This document shows, in pieces, positions 33,516-44,996 of a DNA stretch of 64,000 bases. The position numbers and the translations under genes were made by a program. The DNA is from Agrostemma githago. Taxonomy: Eukaryota; Streptophyta; Magnoliopsida; Caryophyllales; Caryophyllaceae. How positions within the stretch are numbered: the first letter of the stretch is position 1; the number at the start of each line of letters is the position of its first letter. The stretch is taken from the NCBI GenBank assembly GCA_958450325.1, contig OY288259.1:21136734-21200733 (forward strand). Reading direction: 5' to 3'. The notes beneath the pieces were generated by a model that did no database searches, had not been told where the DNA came from, and was given only the letters and a program-made list of their open reading frames with translations.

Positions 33516-34552
33516 TGATGGTTGGCTTTGTCGTGGGTCCTAACCGTCAATATTAAACCGACTATTCCTAGTGGGTAGCTAGGGCAAGTAGGGTCGATAT
33601 CCACGGGGATGGTAGAGTAAGGTCTAGACTAGGTCCACTAAAAACTAGGCTAAGTCACACAAACGAACACAAAGGGAGCGATAAATGGTGAACTATGGTG
33701 GTGGAAGAGGTATGACTAAGCTAGTGATGAACTAGACTAAAATGAAGCTAAACAATACTAAAAAGACGATGACTAAATAAGACGATGGATCAAATATGGA
33801 AAGGAAGTGGGGTAGGTCGGGTTCATAAGAGTAGAAGGGTGATTTGGGTGATCAAGGGTGTGGGTGCCTCCTAATTGCTAGAGTCGGTTCGGGCTCTCGC
33901 AACTTAGACCGATGTCAAGATGGGTCCGGGCTCTCGCAACTTAGACCCTAGTCGGCACTCTCGTGACTATGATTATTCTCAACATGCTCACACAATAGAC
34001 AAGCAATGGGAAGATGCACACAAGCATGGGAAGCATGGCCACTACAACTCACACAAGCATAACATCAAACACATAGAGTGCCTAAAATGAGTCTAACAAC
34101 AAAGATGAAACCTTTACCCCTAATCTACCATAATCACCCATAATCTACCCTTAATCCCCCTACTAACCCCACAAGATTACTACTCACTCATTATCAATGA
34201 GAAACTAACTATCATAAGAGAAAACAAACTCTCAATCCAAACATTCATAATGAACAATAACAATAACAATAAACAAAATATAAAGATTCAAACTTGATTA
34301 ACAAACTAAGAACAAGATTAAATAAGAGAAGAAGATTATACCAACAAACAATGGATTAAAAATAAGAGAACTTGTATTAATGAGAAACCCAAATACAATC
34401 CCAAGGTTGTCAATCTTGGAACAATCTTCAAGAATCCCTTAATCCAAGAACTAATTACTCTAGATTAACTAAGAATTAACTAAGATTAAAGAGAGATTAA
34501 GATTAATGTGTGAGAGTAAATCTAGGGTTTTGGAGGCTTAAGCTAATCTAGG
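33516..34552 (-). repeat. Athila-B 3' LTR, part 1
   Basis: Plus-strand left 1,037 bp of the LTR, interrupted by Athila-C after CTAGG (34548-34552). The rest is at 41398-41978. It contains copies of CCGGGCTCTCGCAACTTAGACC. Confidence 0.92.
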
Positions 34553-35385
34553 TGATGGGAGGGGATTTGTCGTGAATCCCAACCGTCAAATAAAACCAAC
34601 TAACCTAACAAAGGTAGCTAGGGTAAGTCGGGTCGAATCCACAGGGACGGGAGGTCGGACTAGGGTATGCTACGGTCTAGGACTAAGTTCGAGGCAAGCT
34701 ATTCTAAGGAGGGGGAGACTAAGGCTAAGCTAGGTCTAAAGCAAGAGAACTATCAAAGGAAAAGGGGCTAGGATTAGGTCGGGGTCAAAGGGGGTAACGG
34801 AATGGTCGAGGAAGAACTAGAGGTGAAGGAGGTAGTCGGGTAATCTAGGCAACAATGAGTAAGGAGAAGAAAAGAATGAGTTCCGTGCTACATCTCACTC
34901 ATCCCGCCCGGGACGAGATGGTCTCACCCGGGACGAGATGGTCCCGCCCGAGATGAGTCCTTCTCGGCCGGGAAGGGCTCAAGACAGGAGCTGTTGGTTT
35001 TGTGCACTCCTTCCCGGTCGGGAAGGCCACTATCCCGCCCGGGAAGGACCTTGTAGGCCTCCATTATGATCTTTTTGGTCCCTCCTTGGTTCTCATGGGC
35101 TTCCCATCGATTCTCGGGACTCGGGATCGGGTCTCGGAGGCTCGGGATTGGGTCCCAAGGTCTCGGGGTCGACTTCAAGGCATCGAGTGATCGTTCCTTA
35201 GCTTCGTTGGCTCCAAAAGTGTATGAAACGAGTCAGACTCATTCCAATTCTTCATGAATGGTCTCGGGAACCTGAAACGAGCTAAAGGAAGCATAAGTAA
35301 CCCATAAATCGCTCCCAAGGAGCGATTCCACAAGGAAAATAGGACCAAAACACTACGAAATAGGCACTACAAACTACACTTATCA
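34553..35385 (-). repeat. Athila-C 3' LTR (internally deleted)
   Basis: 833 bp against 1,653 bp for its partner. About 780 bp, corresponding to about 40036-40818, is missing, including the TATA box. It also has three rather than five copies of the 20-bp palindromic repeat (34905-34965). Confidence 0.9.
34908..35050 (-). promoter_or_regulatory. Palindromic repeats in Athila-C 3' LTR
   Basis: Three tandem 20-bp units of TCTCGCCCGGGACGAGATGG type, then TTCCCGGTCGGGAA and ATCCCGCCCGGGA sites. The TATA box that follows in the partner LTR is deleted here. Confidence 0.55.
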
Positions 35386-37920
35386 ACTCCCCCACACTTA
35401 ACCCTTACTCGCCCTCGAGTAAGCACATACTATCTACTAAACTAGCCGAGTGGGTATTAGCGCACCCTACGCCCTTTGAACTCACACGAGTACACTTAGA
35501 GGAAAAGTTCACTCAGCAAGGCAAGTGGGGTCTAGCGACAAAACTGTGGATGCAACCGGACACAAAACACACAAACAAACAAACACACAAACAAACACGA
35601 GGTTGCACCCAAAGAAAAACAAATACCGCTTCCCTCAAAAAGCGGTGAAAGAAGCACCGGTTTAGGACTCGATGTAAGTGACTACGTTCCCAAGCTAGCA
35701 ATACAAACCAAGGTGAACAAAACCCTAATAGTATGACGATATAGCAACAAAAACGTTGGTAACTTACGTAGATTCCTCTTAACTTTCTAAGAACGTACTA
35801 CGGGACGATCGGCGGAGTGGAAAAGGGATGAACCACGGTGTTAGTCGACACTGTAGGTAAGTGAGACCCCGCCCCCTTTAGCAATGAGCCAAGAGGGTCA
35901 TCCCATGCCCGAATCCGCCCAACTAGTCCAAGTAAAAAGGTGGAAATAAATGCAAAATGAGGAAAGACCGACTAATGCCGCTATCATCCTTCCTAGGGAC
36001 TCGGTCCTTTGGTAGGCTCTTCACGGCAAAAGTCGGAAAAAAGGCTTATTTTTGTGGGGTTAGGATCTTTTTGTGAGACGATTTTCTTTTGGCATTTTTC
36101 TTTCTTTTTGACATTTTTGCTTTGTTTGTCGCCATGCCATTTCTTTTTCTTCTTTTCTATTTTCTTTTTGGCTTTTTTTTCCTTTTCTTTTTCTTCAATC
36201 TTTTCTTTCTTTCATTCCTTTCATTTTTTTTTCTTTGCCCTTTTTGGCTTGATTTGAATGATAGGCATTTCTTTTTTGCAACAAGAAAGAGAGATTTCAA
36301 CAACTTGCAAATTTATTTGGTGGATATGTGTAGGAGGTAGGTGAATGGGTAAGTCGGGGGTCGCAATCCCTCTTCAAACCCACAAAAAGTGGAGAACTTG
36401 GACTAATTAAACAATCCTAAACACGGTCACCTAAGGGACGAGACTCGGTAACCGAGGCCTTTTCACACCGTGGGTGGTCATAATGGTCAAAAGTGCAAAT
36501 CCCGCAGTAAATCCCTAGTAAGCTAGGTGGACTCAAGGTAAAGGACCAACGAAATCATTGATTTAGGGTCATTCTACTAGAGTAAAGTCCAAGACTCGAT
36601 TTATACTACTAGGAAGGAAAGTAAACACTCTCACACTAGCCTCTAAACCGGGTTTTCGAAAAACTGTTTACACACAAGACACAACAAACACAACACAAAA
36701 CGAAGACATGACGAAAATGAACGAAAAAGAGGGAAAAAAACAACAAAAAGCAAAACATAACAAATCAAACACACAAACGAAACAAATACCACCCCGAACA
36801 TCCAAACAAGCATCTAAATCAACCGCAATCTTTACAAAGCTCCACCCGAGCTCACCACATCACAAACCTTCTCCAAACTTCACAAGAAATAAAGAGGGGA
36901 AAGGGATAGAAGATGTTACCGGATGCCTTGAAAGCTTTCCAAAACCAACGGTGATTAAGCAACCTATAAGGAAAAGGGAGGCAAAACACACACAACAAAA
37001 GAAATATACGATACAAAGACACGAAAGGAAAATACACAAAAGAAAATCTTTTTGATTTTTGTGAAATTTTTTCAAATTTTTAGGGTTTTTAAAGATTTTT
37101 TCGAAAAACTACGAAAATAAAACTAACTACGATAGAATATCGCTCCCCCACACTTAATCCGAGAAATGTCCTCATGCTCGATCGTAGTGTGCGGAGAGAC
37201 AAAAGGAAAGAAAAGAAACTACGAAAATAAAGCTAAAAAAATCAAAAAAGAAAAGTGAAGAAAGGGTAGAATGTGTCCAGCCGGGGTGTAGTCAAGTCAC
37301 CATGGGCCGAGACGAGAAAAGATATGGATGGGGGAAGAAATAAAAAGAAGGAAATAAAAGGAAATGGGAGGGGGGGCTAGGTGTAATCAAGTCACCTAGC
37401 TCGGATTCCGCCTAAATCCGACTAAATCCAACAAAATGGGTGAAAAACTTGTAAATTTTGGATTTTGAAATGACTCTCGATGTAGTCACGTCATCGAGAG
37501 TCGGGAGCAACATATACCAAGGCCTCGAAGGCCACCATGACACAAATATAAGGGGAAGGGGAGTAAACAAAGGAAAACAACCAATAAAAGACGGAAAAGA
37601 AAGGATAGTTGCCGTACCAATAGGATAGCAACTCACTCGCTCCATCGTCTCCGATGATCAATAAAGGCACTTTGCATGTCTTCATCAATGCTATCCCGCT
37701 TCGAACTTGATAAAACACATGGTAGAGGTAGTAATGGTGTAAGGGGAGTGGGATTCGATGTGAAACTCGGTGTAAAGGGAAGAGAAATGAGTTGAGGGTA
37801 TGTTAATGAAGTGTAATGGTCATATGACATGAGCAAGGATGGGTAGGGAGGTTGGGTGGGGTATACAATGGTTGGGTGGGCTCAAATGTCAAAGAAGAGG
37901 CCAAAAGAGGAGAAAAGAGA
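35386..37920 (-). other. Athila-C 3' noncoding region
   Basis: It begins ACTCCCCCACACTTAACC next to the 3' LTR. It includes a long pyrimidine-rich tract on the plus strand (about 36060-36250) and A-rich stretches. Many short frames here are low-complexity by-products. It aligns by eye with 41979-44500 of Athila-B. Confidence 0.7.
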
Positions 37921-38005
37921 CCATCCCAGTCGGGATGGATGGTCCCGATCGGGATGACACACCCGTTCCGATCGGAAAGCCCCCATCCCGGTCGGGATGG
38001 ATCTT
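37921..38005 (-). promoter_or_regulatory. Internal palindrome cluster in Athila-C
   Basis: Four sites of the TCCCGNNCGGGA family (CATCCCAGTCGGGATGG, GTCCCGATCGGGAT, GTTCCGATCGGAA, CATCCCGGTCGGGATGG) lie 3' of the gag-like frame on the element's strand. This is the same relative position as in Athila-1 and Athila-B. Confidence 0.55.
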
Positions 38006-38288
38006 CTTGACCTTCCACAAACCCCAAAAGCTTCACCAAAGCTTCAAAAACCGACTTCCAAACTCACAATCCAAGCTCTATCATTATCTACTCTCCTCTA
38101 GGAATCATTTTTCCTTCACACCTATCACAATAAACTCAATTACAACATCAAATTCCCTCCCTCACATCGCTCATCAAAAATCCAAATGAACAAGAGTTCC
38201 ACAAAGGCTAACAAATCCTAGAAACCAAACTATACAAACAAACATAAACACAAATACAAGCACAAAAGAAAAGGAAAAGATATTTACA

Positions 38289-39569
38289 CTAACTACTCTC
38301 ACCAACAACGCCTCCATAGCCATCAAGAGCTCGGAGTAGTAAGTCAAACGCCTTAGCAACATCTTCATTGAAGCTCACATGGCCGAGCCTAGCCACTCCT
38401 AAGAGCTTCCAAGTCGGAGGGAAGAAGCGATCATCTTCATTATGCTCGGGGTTATTGTGATCTTCCGGGTCTTCGGAACCAACATAGCTACGACTCTTAT
38501 GACCATCCGGTAGGTATAGTGGTCTAGAGTCGTGCTCGGTGTCATGATGTGGGAGATCACACCCTAGGGGTGTCGCTTTTTCTACGGGGTCGAGAGTGGA
38601 ACTCTTTTCCACCGCCCGACAAGGATCCTCTTCACCAATCGTCTCACAAGACAAGGGACTAGACATCGAGTGCGGTAGAGGAGGATAAGGCATCAAGTTT
38701 TCTTCATTGGAGGGTTTAGGATCCTCCAATTTCCCGTTCAAGGCAAGTGCCAAGGCATCTACTTCTTTTTCCCAAGTATTGCGCTCCTTTTCACTCACCT
38801 TGTCTATATGGCCTAGAGGAGGTATGTCTTCACTTGGCTTTGGATTGTCTAGTGGTTCATCACGAAGAAAATCGAACAAATCCAATTTTATCGCCAATAC
38901 ATTGGCTCCCCAAGAGTTATCTCGAGAATCATGTTCACTCCCCTCCCCATTGTTGGCCCTTGAAGCTTCAACTTCCTCTATTCTCTCCCTATCTTCACCA
39001 CCCAAGCAACACTCAACAATGGTCTCTTGATCGACCCTCTCCTCTTCATTTTTAGCTTCAAGGTTGGGTTGACTTTCTTGTGGAGGCACCCGACCTTCTT
39101 GCCCAAATCAACCTTCCTCTACATGTAGTGGAGCTCGAGTGGCCAACATCGTGATATGAGCCATGAGTGCATTGATGCGAGCATCTTGCACCTCTATTTG
39201 GGCCTTGAACTCCTCCCTAACCCCTTGTATTTGAGTTAACATCAATTGTTGACCCTTTTGCAATAACATCATCATCTCATGTTGGCTCCCCTGTGTTTGG
39301 ACCAACATTTGACAAGTCTCAAAGTTAGGGATATTTGGTTGTGGGTTATGTGAGGGTGTTTGGTAGTTGTTAGGATGTGGGAACGATCCCTGACAACTTT
39401 CTTGGTAACCATAATAAGAGGGTGCATAAGATTGTTGATGAGGTTGATATGGTTGGTAAAGTTGTGGGTTTTGGTAATTCGCCCCATAGTTGTCCCGTGA
39501 TGATTGATGGTAGCTTGGACGCGCCATGTCCATAACGTTGCTTTGGTACCTAGGATGAGCTAGAAGCAC
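38289..39569 (-). pseudogene. Athila-C gag-like protein lacking the capsid domain (one stop)
   Basis: The probable start is MDMARPSYHQ near 39534. It begins in the Tyr/Gln/Pro-rich region that follows the zinc knuckle in related gag proteins, then a coiled coil (LLQKGQQLMLTQIQGVREEF). A TGA follows at 39108-39110. The same frame resumes into an acidic region (KLDLFDFLRDEPLDN) and ends with VAKAFDLLLRALDGYGG. The capsid domain, knuckle and protease are absent. The terminal AFDLxLRALDGxG motif is shared with Athila-B. The product could at most be an accessory protein in trans. Confidence 0.65.
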
Positions 39570-39739
39570 TTGAGCAAACGTTAGTATCCTAGTGCTTTTG
39601 AGGCACTAGGAAGGGAGAGTAACACACAAGAAGAAAAACGGAGATACACAAGGAGAAGAGAACACAAAAATCAAGAACAAAGTCCAAAACTAAGCAAACA
39701 AAAGTCTAAACTACGCCGTCCCCGGCAACGGCGCCAATT

Positions 39740-41392
39740 TGATGGGTAGGATTTATCGTGAATCCCAACCGTCAAATAAAACCAACTAACCTAACTAAGG
39801 TAGCTAGGGTAAGTCGGGTCGAATCCACCGGGACGGGAGGTCGGACTAGGGTATGCTACGGTCTAGGACTAAGTTCAAGACAAGCTATTCTAAGGAGGGG
39901 GAGACTAAGGCTAAGCTAGGTCTAAAGCAAGAGAACTATCAAAGGAAAAGGGGCTAGGATTAGGTCGGGGTCAAAGGGGGTAACGGAATGGTCGAGGAAG
40001 AACTAGAGGTGAAGGAGGTAGTAGGGTAATCTAGGTAATGCCCGGGCTCTCGCAACTTAGACTCACCTAGAGGTTTCACCTAAAACCCAACTCGGCGATA
40101 CACAACACAAACGGGGTGCTAGCACGCTATAGGCCTAGGTCGAATCCGGGCTCTCGCAACTTAGACCGACCTAGGGGTCGTCCTCACCGGGCTCTCGCAA
40201 CTTAATGAGGGGACCGAACCCACAAACAAACTATCACCCACAAAGAAAAGCAAGAAAAACAAGCATTCGTACATACTTAGTCAATCAAGCATTTCAACAA
40301 ACATGTGTTGTGCATCATACAAGAGGAAACCCAAATCTTCCACCAACATCTCCAACAATCCCTTAATCATCCAATTAACACCCTAATTGCCTTACTAACC
40401 CTAGGAAGATACTACTCTAACATATCTATACTAAAACTAACACTAAGAAGAGGAATCATCACAAACATCAAAACAAACATGAAGAAACTAACAATAACTA
40501 TGAACTATGAACCATAACAAGAACAAAGATTGAAACTTGATTACTAAAACAAACATAAAGAGAAATGAAAGGAGATTATACCATAAAAGAGAAGATGAAA
40601 AGAAGAACTCTTGCATAAATGGAAGAAAACCCAAATACATCAACCAAGGTTGTCAATCTTGGTTGGATTCTTCAAGAATTCCCAAATTACAAGAGCTAAT
40701 CTAAGATTAACGATAATCTAAAGACTAATCTACACTAATCTATGCTAACCTATCTAGGGTTTAGTCTCCAATGTCTAACATATGCATAACAAAACAAGGG
40801 AAGAGTATATATAGGGTTACAATGAGTAAGGAGAAGAAAAGAATGAGTTCCGTGCTACAGCTCACTCATCCCGCCCGGGACAAGATGGTCTCGCCCGGGA
40901 CGAGATGGTCTCGCCCGGGACGAGATGGTCTCGCCCGGGACGAGATGGTCCCGCCCGAGATGAGTCCTTCTCGGCCGGGACGGGCTCAAGACAGGAGCTG
41001 TTGGTTTTGTGCACTCCTTCCCGGTCGGGAAGGCCACTATCCCGCCCGGGAAGGACCTTGTAGGCCTCCATTATGATCTTTTTGGTCCCTCCTTGGTTCT
41101 CATGGGCTTCCCATCGATTCTCGGGACTCAGGATCGGGTCTCGGAGGCTCGGGATTGGGTCCCAAGGTCTCGGGGTCGACTCCAAGGCATCGAGTGATCG
41201 TTCCTTAGCTTCGTTGGCTCCAAAAGTGTATGAAACGAGTCAGAATCGTTCCAATTCTTCATAAATGGTCTCGGGAACCTGAAACGAGCTAAAGGAAGCA
41301 TAAGTAACCCATAAATCGCTCCCAAGGAGCGATTCCACAAGGAAAATAGGACCAAAACACTACGAAATAGGCACTACAAACTACACTTATCA
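39740..41392 (-). repeat. Athila-C 5' LTR
   Basis: 1,653 bp. It contains CCGGGCTCTCGCAACTTAG repeats, a TATA tract (40804-40814) and the palindromic repeat cluster (40868-41065). Confidence 0.92.
40804..41065 (-). promoter_or_regulatory. Athila-C 5' LTR promoter: palindromic 20-bp repeats and TATA
   Basis: Five tandem copies of a 20-bp unit (TCTCGCCCGGGACGAGATGG and variants, 40868-40965) followed by TTCCCGGTCGGGAA and ATCCCGCCCGGGA sites. On the minus strand they lie about 50 bp upstream of CTATATATAC (40804-40814). Confidence 0.62.
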
Positions 41393-41397
41393 CTAGG

Positions 41398-41978
41398 GTA
41401 ACATAATATCCCTTAAAATTACAAGAAGGGAGTATATATATGGGTACAAGAATGAAGGAGAAGAAAAGAAGAAATGCGGGTGAGCTATAGCCCATCCCGA
41501 CCGGGACTGATCATCCCGATCGGGAAGGGTTCTGCCATCCCGATCGGGAAGGGCTCAACCCGACCGGGAAGGACCCACAGTGGCGCTTCTAAATGTGCCT
41601 CCCTTCCCGATCGGGAAGGCTATTATCCCGACGAGGAAGGGTCTTGTATGCCTTCAATAAGAGCTCTAGGGTCCCTCCTTGTATCTTATGGGCTTCTCGT
41701 CGACTCTCGGGACTCGGGATCGGGTCTCGGAGGCTCGGGATTGGGACCCAAGGTCTCGGGGTCGATTCGAAGGCCTCGAGTCATCGTTCCTTCATTTCTT
41801 TGGCTCCAAAACGTGTATGTATTGAGTCGGAATCACTCCAACTCTTCCAAATCGGGCTCGGGAACCTGAAATGGACTAAAGGAAGCATAAGAGGCCCATG
41901 AATCGCTCCAAAGGAGCGATTCCACAAGGAAAATGGGACTAAAACACAACAATTAGGCACTACAAACTACACTTATCA
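41398..41978 (-). repeat. Athila-B 3' LTR, part 2
   Basis: The remaining 581 bp of the LTR. Together with part 1 it gives 1,618 bp, exactly the length of the partner LTR. Confidence 0.92.
41432..41638 (-). promoter_or_regulatory. Athila-B 3' LTR palindromes and TATA
   Basis: Five or six TCCCGNNCGGGA sites (ATCCCGATCGGGAA twice, CTTCCCGATCGGGAAG and imperfect copies) at 41492-41638. They stand about 50 bp upstream, on the minus strand, of CATATATATAC (41432-41443). Confidence 0.62.
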
Positions 41979-44515
41979 ACTCCCCCACACTTAACCCTTA
42001 CTCGCCCTCGAGTAAGCACATACTAACTACTATACTAGCCGAATGGGTATTAGCGCACCCTACGCCCCTTCAACTCACGCGAGTGCACTTAGAGGACAAG
42101 TGCACCCCGCAAGGCAAGTCGGGTCTTGCGATAAAACTGCGGATGCAACCGGACACAAAACACACAAACAAACCAACACAAAACAAACAAACACACAAAC
42201 AAACACACAATCGGTTGCACCCAAAATAAAAGAAATACCGCTTCCCTCTAAAAGCGGTGAATGAAACACCGGTTTAGGACTCGAGGTAAGTGACAACGTT
42301 CCCAAGCTAGCGATACAAACCAAGGTGGACTAGACCCTAATAGTATGACGATAAAGCAATAAAAACGTTGGTAACTTACCTAGGTCCTCCTAACTTTCTA
42401 AAAACGTACTACGGGACGATCGGCGGAGTGGAAAAGTGAAGAACTACGGTGTTAGTCGACACTGTAGGTAAGTGAGACCCCGCCCCCTTTAGCGTGAGCC
42501 AAGAGGGTCGTCCCGTGTCCAAGACCGCCTAACTAGTCCAAGTAAAAATGTGGAAAACATGCAAAATGAGGGAAGATCGACTAATGCCGCTATCATCCTT
42601 CCTCGGGACTCGGTCCTTTGGTAGGCTCTTCACGGCAAAAGTCGGAAAAAGGCTTATTTTTGTGGGGATTTCTTTTTGTGAGACGGGTTTTCTTTTGGCA
42701 TTTTCTTTCTTTTTGACGTTTTTACTTTGTTTGTTGCCATGCCATTTCTTTTTCTTCTTTTCTATTTTCTTTTTGGCTTTCGTGCATTTTCTTTTTCTTC
42801 ATTCTTTTCTTTCTTTCATTTTTTTTTCTTTCATTTTCTTTTCTTTGCCCTTTTGGCAAGATTTGGCATTTTTGGCATTTCCCGGCAATTAAGAAAGAGA
42901 GAATCAACAATTTGCTTTTTATTGTATGGAGATGTGTATGAGGTAGGTGAATGGGTAAGTCGGGGTTGCGCATTCCCTTTCAAACCCACAAAAAGTGGAG
43001 AACTTGGACTAATCGAACGATCCTAGACACGGTCACCTAAGGGACGAGACTCGGTAACCAAGGCCTTTTCACACCGTGAGTGGTCATAATGGTCAAACTT
43101 GCAAATCCCGTAGTAAATCCCTAGTAAGCTAGGTGGACTCAAGGTAAAGGACCAACGAAATCATTGATTTAGGGTCATTCTACTAGATTAAAGTCCAAGA
43201 CTCGATTTATACAACTAGGAAAGGAAAGTAGCTACTCACACACTAGCCTCTAAACCGGGTTTTCGAAAACCATTTACACACAAGACACACAACACAACAC
43301 AAAATGAAGACATGACGAAAACAAAAGGAAAAGGAACAAAAGCAACAAAAACAAAACAAGGCAAAACAAAACACATAGACAAAACAACCACCACCCCTAT
43401 ATTCCATACAAGCCACCAAATCATCCACCATTATGCACAAAGCTCCACCCGAGCACACCTCAACACAACCTTCTCCAAACATCACAAGGAATAAAGGAGA
43501 AAAAGGGATAAGGTGTTACCGGAAGTCTTTAGAGCTTTCCAAAGTCATTGGCGATTAAAGAAACCTATAAGAACAATGCGAGGCAAAACACGCACACAAA
43601 AAAAATGTACGACACAAAGACACAAAATGAAAACACAAAAGAGAAAATCTTTTTGATTTTTGTGAAAAAATTTCAATTTTTTAGGATTTTTAAAGGTTTT
43701 TTCGAAAAACTATGAAAATAAAACTACTACGATAGAATATCGCTCCCCCACACTTAAATCAAGCAATGTCCTCATATGCTCAATCATAGTGTGCGGAGAG
43801 ACAAAAGAAAAGAAAATAAACTACAAAAATAAAGCTAAAATTAAAAACAAAGTGGAGAAAAAGGTAGAAGGTGTCCGGCTGGGGTGTAGTCAAGTCACCA
43901 TGGGCCGAGACGAGAAAAAGATATGGAATGGGGAAGAAAAATAAAAAGAAAGAAATAAAAGAAAATGGGAGGGGAGGGCTAGGTGTAATCAAGTCACCTA
44001 GCCCGGATTCCGTCCAAATCCGACTAACTTCTAACAAGGGGTGAAAATCTTGTAAATGGACTAATCGATTGACTCGCAACGTAATCACGTCGTCGGGAGT
44101 CGGGAGCAACCAAACTATGGCCTCGAAGGCCCCTAGATACCGAGACTCAAGGGAAGGGGGCAAACAATGAAAAAAGAAGCGATAAAAAGACGGAAAAGTA
44201 AGGATAGTTACCCAAACCGAGCGACTAGTAACTCACTTGCTCCATCGTCTCGTTGATCATTAGAGGCTCGTCGCTTGTTTTCTCGGTTGCCATCTCGCTT
44301 CACACTTGAAGGGAACTCACGGTATAGGTAGTAATGGTAGGGGGTGGGATTTGATGTGAGAGTCGGTGTAAAGCGGATAGGAAATGGAGTGAGGGCATGA
44401 CAATGAAGTACATGGGGCATATGATAAGGCTAGGGTAGTTAGGGAGGTTGGGAGGGGGCATAAAACGGTTGGGTGGACTCGATTTGCGAAGAAGAATCAC
44501 AAAGGGGGAGCAGAG
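41979..44515 (-). other. Athila-B 3' noncoding region
   Basis: It starts with a purine tract complement (ACTCCCCCACACTTAACCC) and has a pyrimidine-rich tract at about 42660-42860. Only low-complexity short frames are present. It is homologous to the 3' region of Athila-C. Confidence 0.7.
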
Positions 44516-44712
44516 GACCTTCCCGGTCGGGAAGGTTGTTCCCGATCGGGTTTGCTCACCCGTCCTGGTTGGGACGCCCTCATCCCGGTCGGGACGAGCC
44601 CACAGTAAGCTCGAAATGTGGTGCGCCCTTCCCGATCGGGAAGGCACCCTTCCCGGTCGGGAAGCCTTACCCTTCCCGGTCGGGACGACTCATCCCGGCC
44701 GGGATGGGTCTT
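44516..44712 (-). promoter_or_regulatory. Internal palindrome cluster in Athila-B
   Basis: At least seven TCCCGNNCGGGA palindromes in 200 bp, for example CTTCCCGGTCGGGAAG, CTTCCCGATCGGGAAG and CATCCCGGCCGGGATG. They lie about 290 bp 3' of the gag-protease frame on the element's strand. A downstream TATA is weak at best. The short frames crossing this region only translate the repeats. Confidence 0.55.
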
Positions 44713-44996
44713 CTTCGACCTCCACGATCCCAAAAACTTGTTCCAAATTTCAAAAACCCGATCCTCGTTCCTATAACCCAAGGTATACCGTAGCCAATCC
44801 TCTCTAGGAGCGTTCTCACTTCACCTATCAAACAATACTCAAACACACATCAAACTCTCTCCCTCACAACGCTTATCAATCAATCCAAATAACAAGAATT
44901 CACAAAAATCCAATAAACTGCAAGAAAGAGATATATACAATGAGACGGTTCTTGTGGAACTCCGTCAAACCAAGGTGGTGCTTTCTTCAATCTTTT

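Larger units (their letters stand above)
34553..41392 (-). mobile_element. Athila-C: small non-autonomous Athila-type element nested in an LTR
   Basis: 6,840 bp inserted in the 3' LTR of Athila-B. CTAGG flanks it on both sides (34548-34552, 41393-41397), ends are TGATGGG and TTATCA, and the tRNA-Asp-type primer site is at 39719-39736. LTRs are 34553-35385 and 39740-41392. Its one gene is a shortened gag-like frame. Its 3' region (35386-38200) is closely related to that of Athila-B (41979-44900), so the two are sister subfamilies. Confidence 0.93.

Noticed and set aside
36009..36340. Phe-rich frames of 82-83 residues (also 42548-43026)
   Set aside because: They are translations of pyrimidine-rich low-complexity DNA in the 3' regions of Athila-B and Athila-C.
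44448..44807. Frames of 94-119 residues on both strands across 44448-44807
   Set aside because: They translate the TCCCGNNCGGGA palindromes. Similar Arg/Gly/Pro-rich frames appear wherever those repeats occur (41474-41901, 49565-49992).
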